The position numbers were made by a program, and so were the translations under genes. 16,101 nt of DNA, from assembly GCA_024275555.1 (NCBI GenBank), contig JAJRYW010000526.1, positions 1-16,101 on the forward strand, in the 5' to 3' direction. Position 1 is the first letter of the stretch; each line of letters starts with the position of its first letter. The notes under the pieces are model-generated. The model had not been told where the DNA came from. It saw only the letters and a program-made list of their open reading frames with translations, and made no database searches. Origin of the DNA: Calditrichota bacterium. GTDB lineage: Bacteria; Calditrichota; Calditrichia; RBG-13-44-9; J075. This document shows positions 1 through 8,049 of the stretch, in pieces.

Positions 1-711
1 ATCATGCACTTGATCTGCTCTGAAATGATAAACAACCGTGAGCGAATCTGTGCCTGTTATCCGGTCGGGATCATCGAGCGAATCCGGCAAGGCTTCCGGA
101 TTAAGCAATTCCCCGGTTCCGGCAACCACATAGCCCCGCGGCGTTTCGATATCCACCCGGTAGTCGCCCCACTCGTGGTAGAATTCGCCGTCAAGATGCT
201 GATCGGCGCGCCATCCTGCGGCGTCGTAAACCGCCGGAACGGGGTACCAGCACCCGGCCACAAAGTGGGTTCCCGCCGCCCCAAAGCGGCTCCCGATGGG
301 CGGAAACCTGGCCGTGAACTCGATGGAAAGCTCCAGGCTGTCGCCGGGCAGGATCGGCAGGGAATCCAGCGGCAGGGTCAGGATGGTGTTGTCGACCCGA
401 AACCCCAGGGAGTCGCCGGATTGGCTGCCAATGCGCAGCACCTCGATCCCCCCGCTGCTGCGGTTTCTCCGGGGACGGAAGTAAGAGTGCGCCTGGTATT
501 TATTCCAGTAAAGATGAAAATAGAGCGTACGCAGCGTATCCGGCGATTGATTGTGATAGACCAGGCGCTGCTGCGCTTCGATACGGTTTTGGTCGGGAAG
601 CAGGGCAGCCCGGATGTGGTAATCGACCTTCTGCTGAAAGTAGGTCTGAGCGCCGGCGCCTCCCGAACCGATAAAGATGATCATGATCAACCAACGGAAC
701 AATTCTGCCAA
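1..711 (-). CDS. M1-family metallopeptidase, N-terminal part (cut by window edge)
   Basis: The 237 visible residues form an exported N-terminal domain typical of M1 (gluzincin) aminopeptidase-like proteins. Residues 1-21 are a probable Sec signal peptide, hydrophobic from about 7 to 15 and ending GAGAQ. They are followed by beta-sandwich sequence with family-like strings: a YHIRAALLPDQNRIEAQQRL stretch (31-50), LYFHLYWNKYQ (63-73), CWYPVPAVYD (154-163) and GEFYHEWGDYRVDIETP (175-191). The zinc-binding HEXXH and the GxMEN motif would lie beyond the left edge, so catalytic competence cannot be judged. I chose a TTG start because GGGGAG (720-725) lies 8 bases upstream and the resulting N-terminus is a good signal peptide; ATG at 684 would truncate that peptide. 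It starts 27 bases after the dinB stop and in the same frame, so co-transcription is likely. The fold assignment rests on recognised sequence style. Confidence 0.8.
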   Translation of the reverse strand, partial: MAELFRWLIMIIFIGSGGAGAQTYFQQKVDYHIRAALLPDQNRIEAQQRLVYHNQSPDTLRTLYFHLYWNKYQAHSYFRPRRNRSSGGIEVLRIGSQSGDSLGFRVDNTILTLPLDSLPILPGDSLELSIEFTARFPPIGSRFGAAGTHFVAGCWYPVPAVYDAAGWRADQHLDGEFYHEWGDYRVDIETPRGYVVAGTGELLNPEALPDSLDDPDRITGTDSLTVVYHFRADQVHD

Positions 712-738
712 TCGAGATACTCCCCACTCCGTATCAAT

Positions 739-1965
739 TTATTGCGGTTTCTTTGGCTGCGGTTTCTTCTGCTTGGGGCGATTTTGGGCCTCCAGCGCCC
801 GGGCATGGGTCAGGGCGGATTTGCCGAAGCGCTCCTGCAATTCATCCAGCACTTTTTCCAGTTGCAGCTTGCGCTGATTCTGAACATCCCAGATGCTGGT
901 CTGCATCCCTGCTTCTCCGGCCAGTTGGGAAACGCCCACGCCAATCAGCCGGATCGCTTTGGTTTTCCGGCCAAACTGCTCGTAGAGATGCTTGCTCACG
1001 CTAAAAATATCTTCGGTAAGATTGGTATGGTGCGGGAGCGTTTTACTGCGGGTAAAGGTGCTGAAATCGGCAAAGCGCAATTTTAGCTGGATGGTTTTGC
1101 CGCGAAAATTATGTTTGCGCAAGCGGGCGGCCACTTTTTCGGAAAGCCATAAGAGTGTGCTGAGCACCTGTTCCGGATCAGTCTGATCCTGTGAGAAGGT
1201 GCGCTCGTGGCTGATCGATTTGACATCGTCGCGGTCGTGCACATCGCGCTCATCAATCCCGCGGGCCATGCGGTGCAGATGCGGCCCCATTTTACCTAAT
1301 TGGGATTCCAGGTAATCGAGAGGATATTCGCGAAGCTGCCGCACGGTTCGGATGCCCAGTTTAGCGAGCGTTACAAAGGTTTTCTTGCCAACTCCCCATA
1401 AGCGGGTCGCCGGAAGGGCGTCTAAAAAATCCTGCACTTGTTCCGGGGGCACAATGGTTAAGCCGTCCGGTTTTTGGAAATCGGAGGCGATTTTGGCCAC
1501 GCTCTTAGAAGGAGCGATACCCACCGAGGCGCGCAACCCGGTTTCCCGGTAAACCCGGGATTTGATCTGCCGCCCCAGTTCTTCGATGGAGGGGAACAAA
1601 TGCAGAGAGGCGGTTACATCCAGGAAAGCTTCATCGATGCTGATAATCTGAATCTGCGGTGAGAATTGCTCCAGCACAGCAAATATTTGCTGGGCGTATT
1701 CCTGGTAGATTTTACCGGAAGGAGGGACAAAGACGCCCTGGGGACATCGCCGGTAGGCCTGGGAGATGGGCATGGCCGAGTGCACCCCGAATTTGCGGGC
1801 TTCGTAAGAGGCGGTCGAGACCACTCCCCGGCCCTTTCCGCCTTTGGGGTCTGCCCCGACAATGACCGGTTTGCCGCGCAACCCGGGATTTCGCAGTTGC
1901 TCCACCGCGGCAAAAAATGCGTCCATATCAACATGGACAATTACCCTGGGCCATTCATTTCTCAT
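739..1965 (-). CDS. dinB: DNA polymerase IV (Y-family translesion polymerase)
   Basis: A 408-residue Y-family polymerase that copies past damaged template bases. All hallmark motifs are visible. DMDAFF (13-18) gives the first metal-binding Asp and the steric-gate Phe18. SYEARKFGVHSAMP (53-66) is the finger motif. SIDEAFLDV (109-117) holds the catalytic pair D111/E112. SVGIAPSKSVAKIASDFQKP (147-166) completes the palm, and a helix-hairpin-helix thumb lies around LWGVGKKT (189-196). The little-finger domain begins near SHERTFSQD (252-260). The last 15 or so residues are Lys/Pro/Gln-rich, and I do not see a canonical QLxLF clamp-binding motif at the extreme C-terminus. The start ATG overlaps the stop of the upstream gene (ATGA), and no Shine-Dalgarno precedes it, which suggests translational coupling. 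I see no LexA-type operator directly upstream; transcription would come from the envelope-gene operon. Confidence 0.97.
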   Translation of the reverse strand: MRNEWPRVIVHVDMDAFFAAVEQLRNPGLRGKPVIVGADPKGGKGRGVVSTASYEARKFGVHSAMPISQAYRRCPQGVFVPPSGKIYQEYAQQIFAVLEQFSPQIQIISIDEAFLDVTASLHLFPSIEELGRQIKSRVYRETGLRASVGIAPSKSVAKIASDFQKPDGLTIVPPEQVQDFLDALPATRLWGVGKKTFVTLAKLGIRTVRQLREYPLDYLESQLGKMGPHLHRMARGIDERDVHDRDDVKSISHERTFSQDQTDPEQVLSTLLWLSEKVAARLRKHNFRGKTIQLKLRFADFSTFTRSKTLPHHTNLTEDIFSVSKHLYEQFGRKTKAIRLIGVGVSQLAGEAGMQTSIWDVQNQRKLQLEKVLDELQERFGKSALTHARALEAQNRPKQKKPQPKKPQ

Positions 1966-2645
1966 CGTAACGCAAAAAGTATGATCATCAGGCCCAAAAG
2001 CAAGCCAATTCCCAGTTCCCTGCCCAGGGAACTGTTCCGTTCTTTATCGAGCACCAGGGAGGTGGCTTCGCCCAGTAAAAAATTCTTGCTCAGAATTTTT
2101 ACATCACCGCTGATGGTAAAATGATGCCGCTTGCCGTCCGCCAGCGGATAGTCAAACTCGCACTGAAAATCGCCGGCGACATCGTTGGAGCCCTCTTGTT
2201 CAAGCAAATTGAAGCTACCGCTGGCGGCCCTGGAATAGGCCCGCTGCTCCACAAACTCGCTGCCGGGAACCACAAAAACAGTGGAATCCCGGCCGCTGAA
2301 GCTGATCCGCTCCGGAAGGGTGTCCCCTAAGTTGAAGAAAAAATCGTAGCTTTTGGCGGCGGAGTCATCCAGGGGGGTTAAGATCAGGTGGAGCACCATC
2401 TGCTTGCCCCCGCTGAGCTGGGGATAAAAATAGAGGTGCGGCTTCCCCTTTCCCTGCACAATGAGGGTGGTGTCATAATCGATAGAAACATTTTGGTAGA
2501 GGTTAACGCTGGAGATATTAAAATTGCGCGCCGGCCCGTCATCAATACGCAGGCGGACTTCGCCGAAGCTGACCTGATCGGACTGGGCCAGGTTAACTCC
2601 GCAGAGCAGCAACACCATAAAAAGTGTAGCGGATATTCTTTTCAT
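1962..2645 (-). CDS. Exported protein of unknown function with C-terminal membrane anchor
   Basis: This 227-residue product is not recognised. It has an N-terminal signal peptide (residues 1-20, ending VNLAQ), a beta-rich body with many Asp/Ser/Phe strands, and a C-terminal hydrophobic helix (about 210-225, GIGLLLGLMIILFAL) ending in one Arg. It is probably periplasmic and anchored by the tail. A single cysteine (C162) lies in the mature part. I start at 2645 because a signal peptide begins exactly there and TGAGGT lies just upstream; an in-frame ATG ten codons earlier (2675) has neither. The stop overlaps the dinB start by four bases. The 103-bp gap to the upstream TPR gene has a weak GC hairpin (2731-2748) without a T-run and an AT-rich TATATT hexamer (2682-2687), so an internal promoter is possible but not convincing. 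Confidence 0.75.
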   Translation of the reverse strand: MKRISATLFMVLLLCGVNLAQSDQVSFGEVRLRIDDGPARNFNISSVNLYQNVSIDYDTTLIVQGKGKPHLYFYPQLSGGKQMVLHLILTPLDDSAAKSYDFFFNLGDTLPERISFSGRDSTVFVVPGSEFVEQRAYSRAASGSFNLLEQEGSNDVAGDFQCEFDYPLADGKRHHFTISGDVKILSKNFLLGEATSLVLDKERNSSLGRELGIGLLLGLMIILFALR

Positions 2646-2748
2646 AGCAACCTCAGGTAAAGTAAACAGATGCATACAGACAATATAAGCATATTTGAAA
2701 GCCTAAAACATCCCCCAAACTGGTTAATTTGCCGGGATGAAAACCGGC

Positions 2749-3819
2749 TTAAGGAGCGCCCTGTTCCAACAGTTTTTTTAACCGGCCGGTAATCTCATCA
2801 TCCTGTTCATAGGTGTGCTTCAGGTAGGTTGTGTAATACTGCCTGGCTAAAGAGGGATTGCCATCCTGCTCGGCAATCAGCCCCAGGTAGCGATAGGCTC
2901 TCCAGTGGGAACTGTCGATCCCGATCACCCGGATAAAATATTCCCGGGCGGCGCCCGGGTCGCCTTCTTCGAATTTCCAAAGCCCGGCTTCCATCAAAAT
3001 GGGGATGCTGAGGGAATCGCGGGACAAACCATCCTGCAGCTCCTGCCAGGCTGCCCCGGGTTTATTGAACATTTTGAAATAGCGGCTCCGGTACACCACG
3101 ATCTCGGGATCAAAACCGCCCAATTGCTCCGCGGTATTAAAAGAACTGACAGCCTGATGGTAGTCTTGCAATTGGAAAAGAGTTAATCCCAACACCTTGT
3201 GGGCCAGGGGGTCGTCATTTTGAAGGCGCACGTATTTGCGGAGCGCCTCCCGGGCCCGGGGATATCGCCCAATTTTATAGGCGCTCAAGCCCAGCCATTT
3301 CCAATAGGCCGGTTGCGGGTTTTGCACGGCTTTGCGATAAGCGCGCAGGTTGTCCATGCTTAAGGCCGGGCGATCCATCCGGTAGTAGGCTTCAGCCAGT
3401 TCCAGGTAGAGTTGTGTGGAATCCGGGTAATATCCGACTGCTTTTTTAAAATAGACTGCGGCTTCCCGGTACTCGCCGCTGTGCAGCAACAGGCGGCCCA
3501 GCCGGGTCCATACTTCCGGGAAATAGCTTTTATAGTTTAACCCGGTTCGATAGACCAGGACGGCCGAATCCGGTTTTCCCAGTTGTTCGTACAACCACCC
3601 TTTAAGCTGATAGCTCTGGGCCAGGGTGGGATTGTAGTAGATGGCGGAATCCAAATCCGCTAAGGCGGCTCGGAATTTCCCGGCCTCGATGTCGCTCAAG
3701 GCCTGGTAATAAAAAGGCGGGCCGTCTTTCTGGGGCCTATTTGCCTGCCGGCTTTTTGCCCCGGAGCATCCCAGCAATACCAGCAATAAGAACCCTACTG
3801 CGAGTATGAGTTTTTTCAT
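2749..3819 (-). CDS. Tetratricopeptide-repeat lipoprotein
   Basis: A 356-residue lipoprotein. The signal sequence ends in a lipobox, LLGC, with the modified Cys at 18, followed by a polar linker. From about residue 36 to 335 it is built of TPR-type helix pairs, for example FRAALADLDSAIYYNP (49-64), YREAAVYFKKAVGYYP (117-132), YPRAREALRKYVRLQ (186-200), YHQAVSSFNTAEQLG (220-234) and NPSLARQYYTTYLKH (321-335), roughly nine units. Such proteins are protein-protein scaffolds at the inner or outer membrane. No enzymatic motif is seen. The start ATG overlaps the stop of the upstream VanZ-like gene (ATGA) without an obvious Shine-Dalgarno, so the two are probably translated in a coupled way and may act together. 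The binding partner cannot be told from sequence. Confidence 0.92.
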   Translation of the reverse strand: MKKLILAVGFLLLVLLGCSGAKSRQANRPQKDGPPFYYQALSDIEAGKFRAALADLDSAIYYNPTLAQSYQLKGWLYEQLGKPDSAVLVYRTGLNYKSYFPEVWTRLGRLLLHSGEYREAAVYFKKAVGYYPDSTQLYLELAEAYYRMDRPALSMDNLRAYRKAVQNPQPAYWKWLGLSAYKIGRYPRAREALRKYVRLQNDDPLAHKVLGLTLFQLQDYHQAVSSFNTAEQLGGFDPEIVVYRSRYFKMFNKPGAAWQELQDGLSRDSLSIPILMEAGLWKFEEGDPGAAREYFIRVIGIDSSHWRAYRYLGLIAEQDGNPSLARQYYTTYLKHTYEQDDEITGRLKKLLEQGAP

Positions 3820-5207
3820 GGCGCTAAGATTCGGTCTTTGTATTGATCCGACAAGAGGAATTTAAATAACTCAAACCCAATTTTTCCGGTGTAGATTCCC
3901 ATCCCCCCCGCCACAAGCTGGCTCCAGTGTGGAACCGCTTCCAATTGGATAAAGCGCAATCCGAACAACCCCAGCAGCACCAGCGCGGCAAACCGGAAGA
4001 GCAGGGGACGCCGGAGGTGCGGGAACCGGCGCTCCCGGGCAATTTGCAGCCACAAAGTAAAAAAGAACAGGTTCGCTGTTATTCCGAAAAGATCGGAGAT
4101 CATCTTTACCCGGTTTATCTGGCGCAGCCACCAAAAGGGATGCACCGCATAGAGCAGTTTGCTGTTGATCACGATAGGATCGAAGGTAATTTCCAGCGAC
4201 GCCCAGAGAAGATAGAGGTTGAAAGCAAAATAACCAACCCCCAACCAAAATAAGACACTTAGGTAAACACGGCCTGGTTCGGTTTCGTCTGCACCGGCCG
4301 GTTGCCGAGCGGCAAGCCGTCTGGCAATCAGCCAGCCAAGAGCGGCGCCGGCGGCAAACACCAGCACATCCATTAAAGAATGGCGGCTGTCGACCATGAC
4401 AAATTGCAGGGTTTCCAGACCCAGGCTGGCCGACCAAATCCCCAGGTGCGCCCGCAAATTTCCCCGCTGAAAAATGCGCGGATCGAGATAGCGCCGGATT
4501 CCCGCAAAACAGAAGAAAGAGGCGGCAAATGCAAGACAAAAACTGGCCGCTGTTGCCCCCCAAAAAGCGTCATCGACCAGGAAAGGATGGCGGGCAAACA
4601 TCTCTGCCCGATCAAGAATCTTCGCCACATCCATTTTAAACTCGAACGGGGCCAATTGAAGCGCCGTCATAAAAAGAAAAAACGCCGCAGCAATCAGCAT
4701 CTCCGGTTTTCCGGCAAACACCCGGGTAAGCCAGTTTTTGGCCTGCTCCCGGAAGCGCCGTCCCCCCACTTGCAGCAGCCACGCTCCCAGCAACGCCCCC
4801 AGGGTATTGTTGACAATATCCGAGGTCTGGGAAAAACGGTCGTAAGTAAAATTTTGGATAAACTCAACCGAGAGAGAAACCAGAAAACCGTTCATGGCAA
4901 TTTTGAACCAGATCGCCGGGGAAAAACGGTCGATCCCCTTCCAGCGCTGCCGCTCCGCTAAAATAATTCCCAGCGGTACAAAGAGCAGCAAATTATTGAC
5001 AATGTCCGAGCCGGAATAAAAATCCAGCCGCAGGATATAAGGTATCCATTCAATCTGGCCGAAGTTTTTGCGGATTTTCTGCACATCCAGGACAAAGGAA
5101 AAAGGGGTTAAGGTGGTATAATAAATAAACAGGAGGTAGATCACGGCTAAAAAGTCGCACCAGCGGGTTCGCAGCCAGTTGTAGTAGGTGTTCATCTCTC
5201 TCCTCAT
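3816..5207 (-). CDS. Polytopic membrane protein with tandem VanZ-like domains
   Basis: A 463-residue integral membrane protein of the VanZ-like family (named for the teicoplanin-resistance protein VanZ; most members lack a known biochemical role). Unit 1 (about 17-148) has the full signature: TPFSF (34-38), SDIVNNLLLFVPLG (67-80), SVEFIQ with E115/Q118, then R124, D130 and NNTLGALLG (133-141). Unit 2 (about 170-298) repeats it in weaker form: APFEF (186-190), ETLQ (265-268), SRHSLMDV (274-281) and GAALG (287-291). The C-terminal region (about 313-455) has another four hydrophobic segments and looks like a third, degenerate unit. Ordinary VanZ-like proteins are roughly one unit long, so this is an internal multiplication. 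GGGAGG-like sequence precedes the ATG at 5207; an ATG four codons in (5195) also has GAGGAGAG upstream, so the start is uncertain by four residues. It follows the ABC permease by 21 bases. Confidence 0.85.
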   Translation of the reverse strand: MRREMNTYYNWLRTRWCDFLAVIYLLFIYYTTLTPFSFVLDVQKIRKNFGQIEWIPYILRLDFYSGSDIVNNLLLFVPLGIILAERQRWKGIDRFSPAIWFKIAMNGFLVSLSVEFIQNFTYDRFSQTSDIVNNTLGALLGAWLLQVGGRRFREQAKNWLTRVFAGKPEMLIAAAFFLFMTALQLAPFEFKMDVAKILDRAEMFARHPFLVDDAFWGATAASFCLAFAASFFCFAGIRRYLDPRIFQRGNLRAHLGIWSASLGLETLQFVMVDSRHSLMDVLVFAAGAALGWLIARRLAARQPAGADETEPGRVYLSVLFWLGVGYFAFNLYLLWASLEITFDPIVINSKLLYAVHPFWWLRQINRVKMISDLFGITANLFFFTLWLQIARERRFPHLRRPLLFRFAALVLLGLFGLRFIQLEAVPHWSQLVAGGMGIYTGKIGFELFKFLLSDQYKDRILAP

Positions 5208-5228
5208 TCCGGGCCTCCCTGCCGTAAT

Positions 5229-6041
5229 TTACCCGGCCATATCGCGCGATTCGATCCGGTATAGAGATATTGTCGTCAAAACAAACGCCAGGGCAATCAA
5301 TACCAGTAGGTTGCCGGCATACCCCGGCTCGCCGGACAGAATTTGCCGGGGCTGATAGTAATAAAAAATACTCAGGATTTCCAAACTCTGCACAGTCGAC
5401 CAGATTTGGGTGGTGTAATTCCAGAAGAAAAAGAAGAGCGTCAAACCGGCGGCGCGCATGGCCGCCCGGCCGGCCTCTTTGCTCAGCAAGGCAATCAGGA
5501 AGGTATAACTGGAGACCACCGCCATCACCAGCCACAGGTTAATTCCGACCTGGATAATTTTCAGAAAAGGCAGGTGATCGGGGGAGGGATAGAGCAGTCT
5601 CCCCAGGGCAGTTCCAATCCAGGCTGCCGCAGTGACCAACAACAGCATCAACACTGCGGAGACCCAGAGGGAGAACAAGACTCTCCAGCGCCGCACCGGC
5701 AAGGCCAGCAACAATTCTAAACTGCCCTCTTCCAGCTCTCCGGCCAGGTGGCGCGAGGGCAGCATAATTGCCAGGACCGCTAAAAAAGTTAAAACCACCG
5801 GGTGATTATACCCCACCAGCGAGGCCCCGGCCAGGGACATTTGGGTGAGAAACTGCTCCCCGAGCACCATCTGCACCCGCTCCGGCAATTGATCGAGAAT
5901 AAACTTGAGCACCTCTAAAAATTGCATTTCCACCACGACGGTCAGGATGAGCACTTGCAGGCCGCCCACCAGCACGGAAGCCGTGGCCAGAAAGCCGAGA
6001 TGATCCCGGAACACCCGGATGATGTAGCGGGGATAGACCAT
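5229..6041 (-). CDS. ABC-2 type transporter permease
   Basis: A 270-residue membrane protein with about six hydrophobic segments: around residues 14-36, 82-95, 121-147, 164-186, 198-212 and 242-262. After the second segment comes GELEEGSLELLLALPVRRWR (101-120), the cytoplasmic coupling-helix motif typical of ABC-2 permeases (E..G.LE.LL..P..R). A large extracytoplasmic loop separates segments 1 and 2, also usual for the class. It pairs with the ATPase encoded immediately upstream: only four bases separate the genes, and a strong AAGGAGG Shine-Dalgarno sits within the last codons of the ATPase gene. The exported substrate is unknown; the neighbouring glycosyltransferase and VanZ-like genes hint at an envelope lipid or glycan, which is inference only. 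Confidence 0.9.
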   Translation of the reverse strand: MVYPRYIIRVFRDHLGFLATASVLVGGLQVLILTVVVEMQFLEVLKFILDQLPERVQMVLGEQFLTQMSLAGASLVGYNHPVVLTFLAVLAIMLPSRHLAGELEEGSLELLLALPVRRWRVLFSLWVSAVLMLLLVTAAAWIGTALGRLLYPSPDHLPFLKIIQVGINLWLVMAVVSSYTFLIALLSKEAGRAAMRAAGLTLFFFFWNYTTQIWSTVQSLEILSIFYYYQPRQILSGEPGYAGNLLVLIALAFVLTTISLYRIESRDMAG

Positions 6042-6045
6042 ACGG

Positions 6046-6957
6046 CTATCCTCCTTCCCGGTAAAAACTGCGGAAAATATCTTCCAGGTCGGGTTCGGGG
6101 AGGATCAAATCCAGCAGGGGGAGGCCGGCCAAATAGTGCAGCAGCGGCTGAATCTCCCCGGTAAATTCATAGACCCAATAAGGCGATTCCCGGCCCGCCA
6201 GCCGGAATCCCGGGCGCTGCACCTGTTCCGGCTTAAAACCGGGCGGGAGGGCCAGCAATGCGCGGCGACGAATCTGTTTTTTCAGTTCCCCGATATGCTG
6301 CAGCGCGGCCAGCTTTCCCTCCCGGATGATCGCCGCACGCTGACAATTTTTTTCCACTTCCGGGAGATTGTGGGAGGAGAGAAAAAAGGTGGTTCCCTGT
6401 TCCCGCATCTCCCGCATGATTTGATAAAAGCGGGCTTGAATGAGCGGATCCAATCCCAGGGTGGGCTCGTCTAAAATCGCCAGGGCCGGGGCGTGTTCCA
6501 GGCCCGAGACAATTCCCAGTTTCTGCCGGTTTCCATGGGAAAGGTGTTTGATCTTGCGTTTTTGAAATTCAGCAGAGAACTGGAGCTGTTCCATCAGCCG
6601 GGTGCGCCACTTTGCGGGCCGGGACCGGTAGGACGCGATATAATCCAGGTAGCACCGGGCGGTCATCTCTTTGTAGGGTGAAAAATCGCCCGGCAAATAG
6701 CCCAGGTTTTCCCGCAGGTGAACATCCTTGGGGCGCAGGGGTTGGTCGAACAGGTAAATTCCTCCTGCGCTGGGGTGGAGCAAGCCCATAATTACCCGGA
6801 TGGTGGTGGTTTTCCCGGCTCCGTTTGGTCCCAGGAAACCAAAGATTTCCCCGGCATAAACATCCAGGGAAAGGTTCTCAACCCCGCGCGTCTCGCCGTA
6901 GAATTTACTCAGGCGTTCAATCTTCAGGATGGGTGTTAAGGCAGGGTCAGGCTGCAT
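6046..6957 (-). CDS. ABC transporter ATP-binding protein
   Basis: A 303-residue nucleotide-binding subunit of an ABC-2 type exporter. Walker A is GPNGAGKTT (43-51), the signature is LSHGNRQK (139-146), Walker B is LAILDEPT (159-166) with catalytic Glu164, the D-loop is GLD (168-170) and the switch His is H196 in SSHNL. The Q-loop position reads GYLPGD (86-91) with no Gln, a common variation in this drug/lipid exporter-like class. The last 70 or so residues are a C-terminal extension after the ABC domain, also typical. The gene starts 12 bases after the glycosyltransferase stop, with a modest GAGAG upstream, and leads directly into its permease gene. The substrate cannot be inferred from the ATPase. 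Confidence 0.96.
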   Translation of the reverse strand: MQPDPALTPILKIERLSKFYGETRGVENLSLDVYAGEIFGFLGPNGAGKTTTIRVIMGLLHPSAGGIYLFDQPLRPKDVHLRENLGYLPGDFSPYKEMTARCYLDYIASYRSRPAKWRTRLMEQLQFSAEFQKRKIKHLSHGNRQKLGIVSGLEHAPALAILDEPTLGLDPLIQARFYQIMREMREQGTTFFLSSHNLPEVEKNCQRAAIIREGKLAALQHIGELKKQIRRRALLALPPGFKPEQVQRPGFRLAGRESPYWVYEFTGEIQPLLHYLAGLPLLDLILPEPDLEDIFRSFYREGG

Positions 6958-6969
6958 AGTTTTCTCTCG

Positions 6970-8049
6970 TTAAATATCCAAAATATGGTTGAATAAACGC
7001 TCCAGCGTTCGTTGGGTTGCATCGGGAATATGCAGCCCCGGGAGGCTGCGCGCCCGCTCGATATCATCAGCCAGTTTCAAGCGGTGTTGCGCGACGCTAT
7101 GGAACCACCCCTGTTCCTGCAGCCGCCTGGCCAGGTAGACTTGCTCGGTTTGCCCGGGGGTGGGCACAAACAGCGCCGGTTTACCCAATTCGGCGGTTTC
7201 CATCAGGGTGGAGTAGCCGGGGCGGGAGACAATCAGGCGGGCCCGGTTCATCAGTTCTGCGGCCGCTTGCCGGGGTAAATGGGAATAAACCTTTAGGGCT
7301 TCCCGGTCGCAGAGCGTGCGGGTGGATTCGCTTTTCCCCAAAAGCACCACTTTTTTCCCGGGAATGGTCTCGATCTGCTCCAGCACCAATTTTTCGAATA
7401 AAGTGCGTTGGGGTTCCGGTCCGGAGATGCTCACCAGGACATCGATATCCGGTTTGATGTTTTGCTGCGCTACGCTGGAGAGCAGCCCGGCGTAGTGGTA
7501 GCGGGAGGCCTGGCGCGGCAAACGGGAAAGCCGGCCGCTTAACCGGCCCCCGTTTTCATCCGGCAAATCGGGAATGATTATCTTACCAAAATGGCGGTGA
7601 TAGTGGAAATTAAAACGAGCCGGCAACGCCGAAAATCGTTCCAACCCGGGGGGCATGGCAAAATAAACCTGGTGAGTGATAAAGTAACTGGGAATTTCCG
7701 GGTGCGACATGCCGTAACAATGGTCGCTGATGATCAACTTGGGCTGGTACAACTGCGCCGCCTTCCGGCAGAGCTTTTGTTCCGCCCGGATACCGGCCAG
7801 GAATTGGGGCGTCTGGGCCAGTAAACTCAGCGGCAACAAGGCCCCTTTGGCGTAACGCAAAGCGTAATCCGGGGTGGTTATAAACTCGGCGGCCGGGATT
7901 TCGTTCTGTAAAAAATTCAGCGCCCGGCCATTGGCCCCAATCACCAACCGCCAGCCCCGGTTCACAAACTCGCGCATAATCGGCAAGCTGCGGCTGGCGT
8001 GGCCCAGCCCCATATTCAGAACAGTATAAAAGACGGTACCGGGATTCAT
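6970..8049 (-). CDS. Glycosyltransferase, MJ1255/VC2487-like, GT-B fold
   Basis: A 359-residue cytoplasmic or membrane-associated enzyme resembling the MurG/GT28-type GT-B glycosyltransferases, specifically the MJ1255/VC2487-like group. The N-terminal Rossmann domain opens with a beta strand and the glycine loop GLGHASRSLPI (14-24), which in MurG contacts the acceptor phosphates. The C-terminal domain has the nucleotide-sugar site SRPGYSTLMETAELGKP (275-291) followed by TEQ (301-303), matching the donor-binding region of the family. No signal peptide or transmembrane helix is seen. The ATG overlaps the upstream hydrolase stop by one base (TAATG), so translation is probably coupled by reinitiation. 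With the ABC exporter encoded next, a plausible role is glycosylating an envelope lipid or glycan before export, but donor and acceptor are unknown. Confidence 0.85.
   Translation of the reverse strand: MNPGTVFYTVLNMGLGHASRSLPIMREFVNRGWRLVIGANGRALNFLQNEIPAAEFITTPDYALRYAKGALLPLSLLAQTPQFLAGIRAEQKLCRKAAQLYQPKLIISDHCYGMSHPEIPSYFITHQVYFAMPPGLERFSALPARFNFHYHRHFGKIIIPDLPDENGGRLSGRLSRLPRQASRYHYAGLLSSVAQQNIKPDIDVLVSISGPEPQRTLFEKLVLEQIETIPGKKVVLLGKSESTRTLCDREALKVYSHLPRQAAAELMNRARLIVSRPGYSTLMETAELGKPALFVPTPGQTEQVYLARRLQEQGWFHSVAQHRLKLADDIERARSLPGLHIPDATQRTLERLFNHILDI

Noticed and set aside
4..1086. Plus-strand open frame of 360 codons
   Set aside because: It is antisense to the M1-peptidase N-terminus and the C-terminal half of dinB, both with clear family sequence; the translated product has no recognisable domain.
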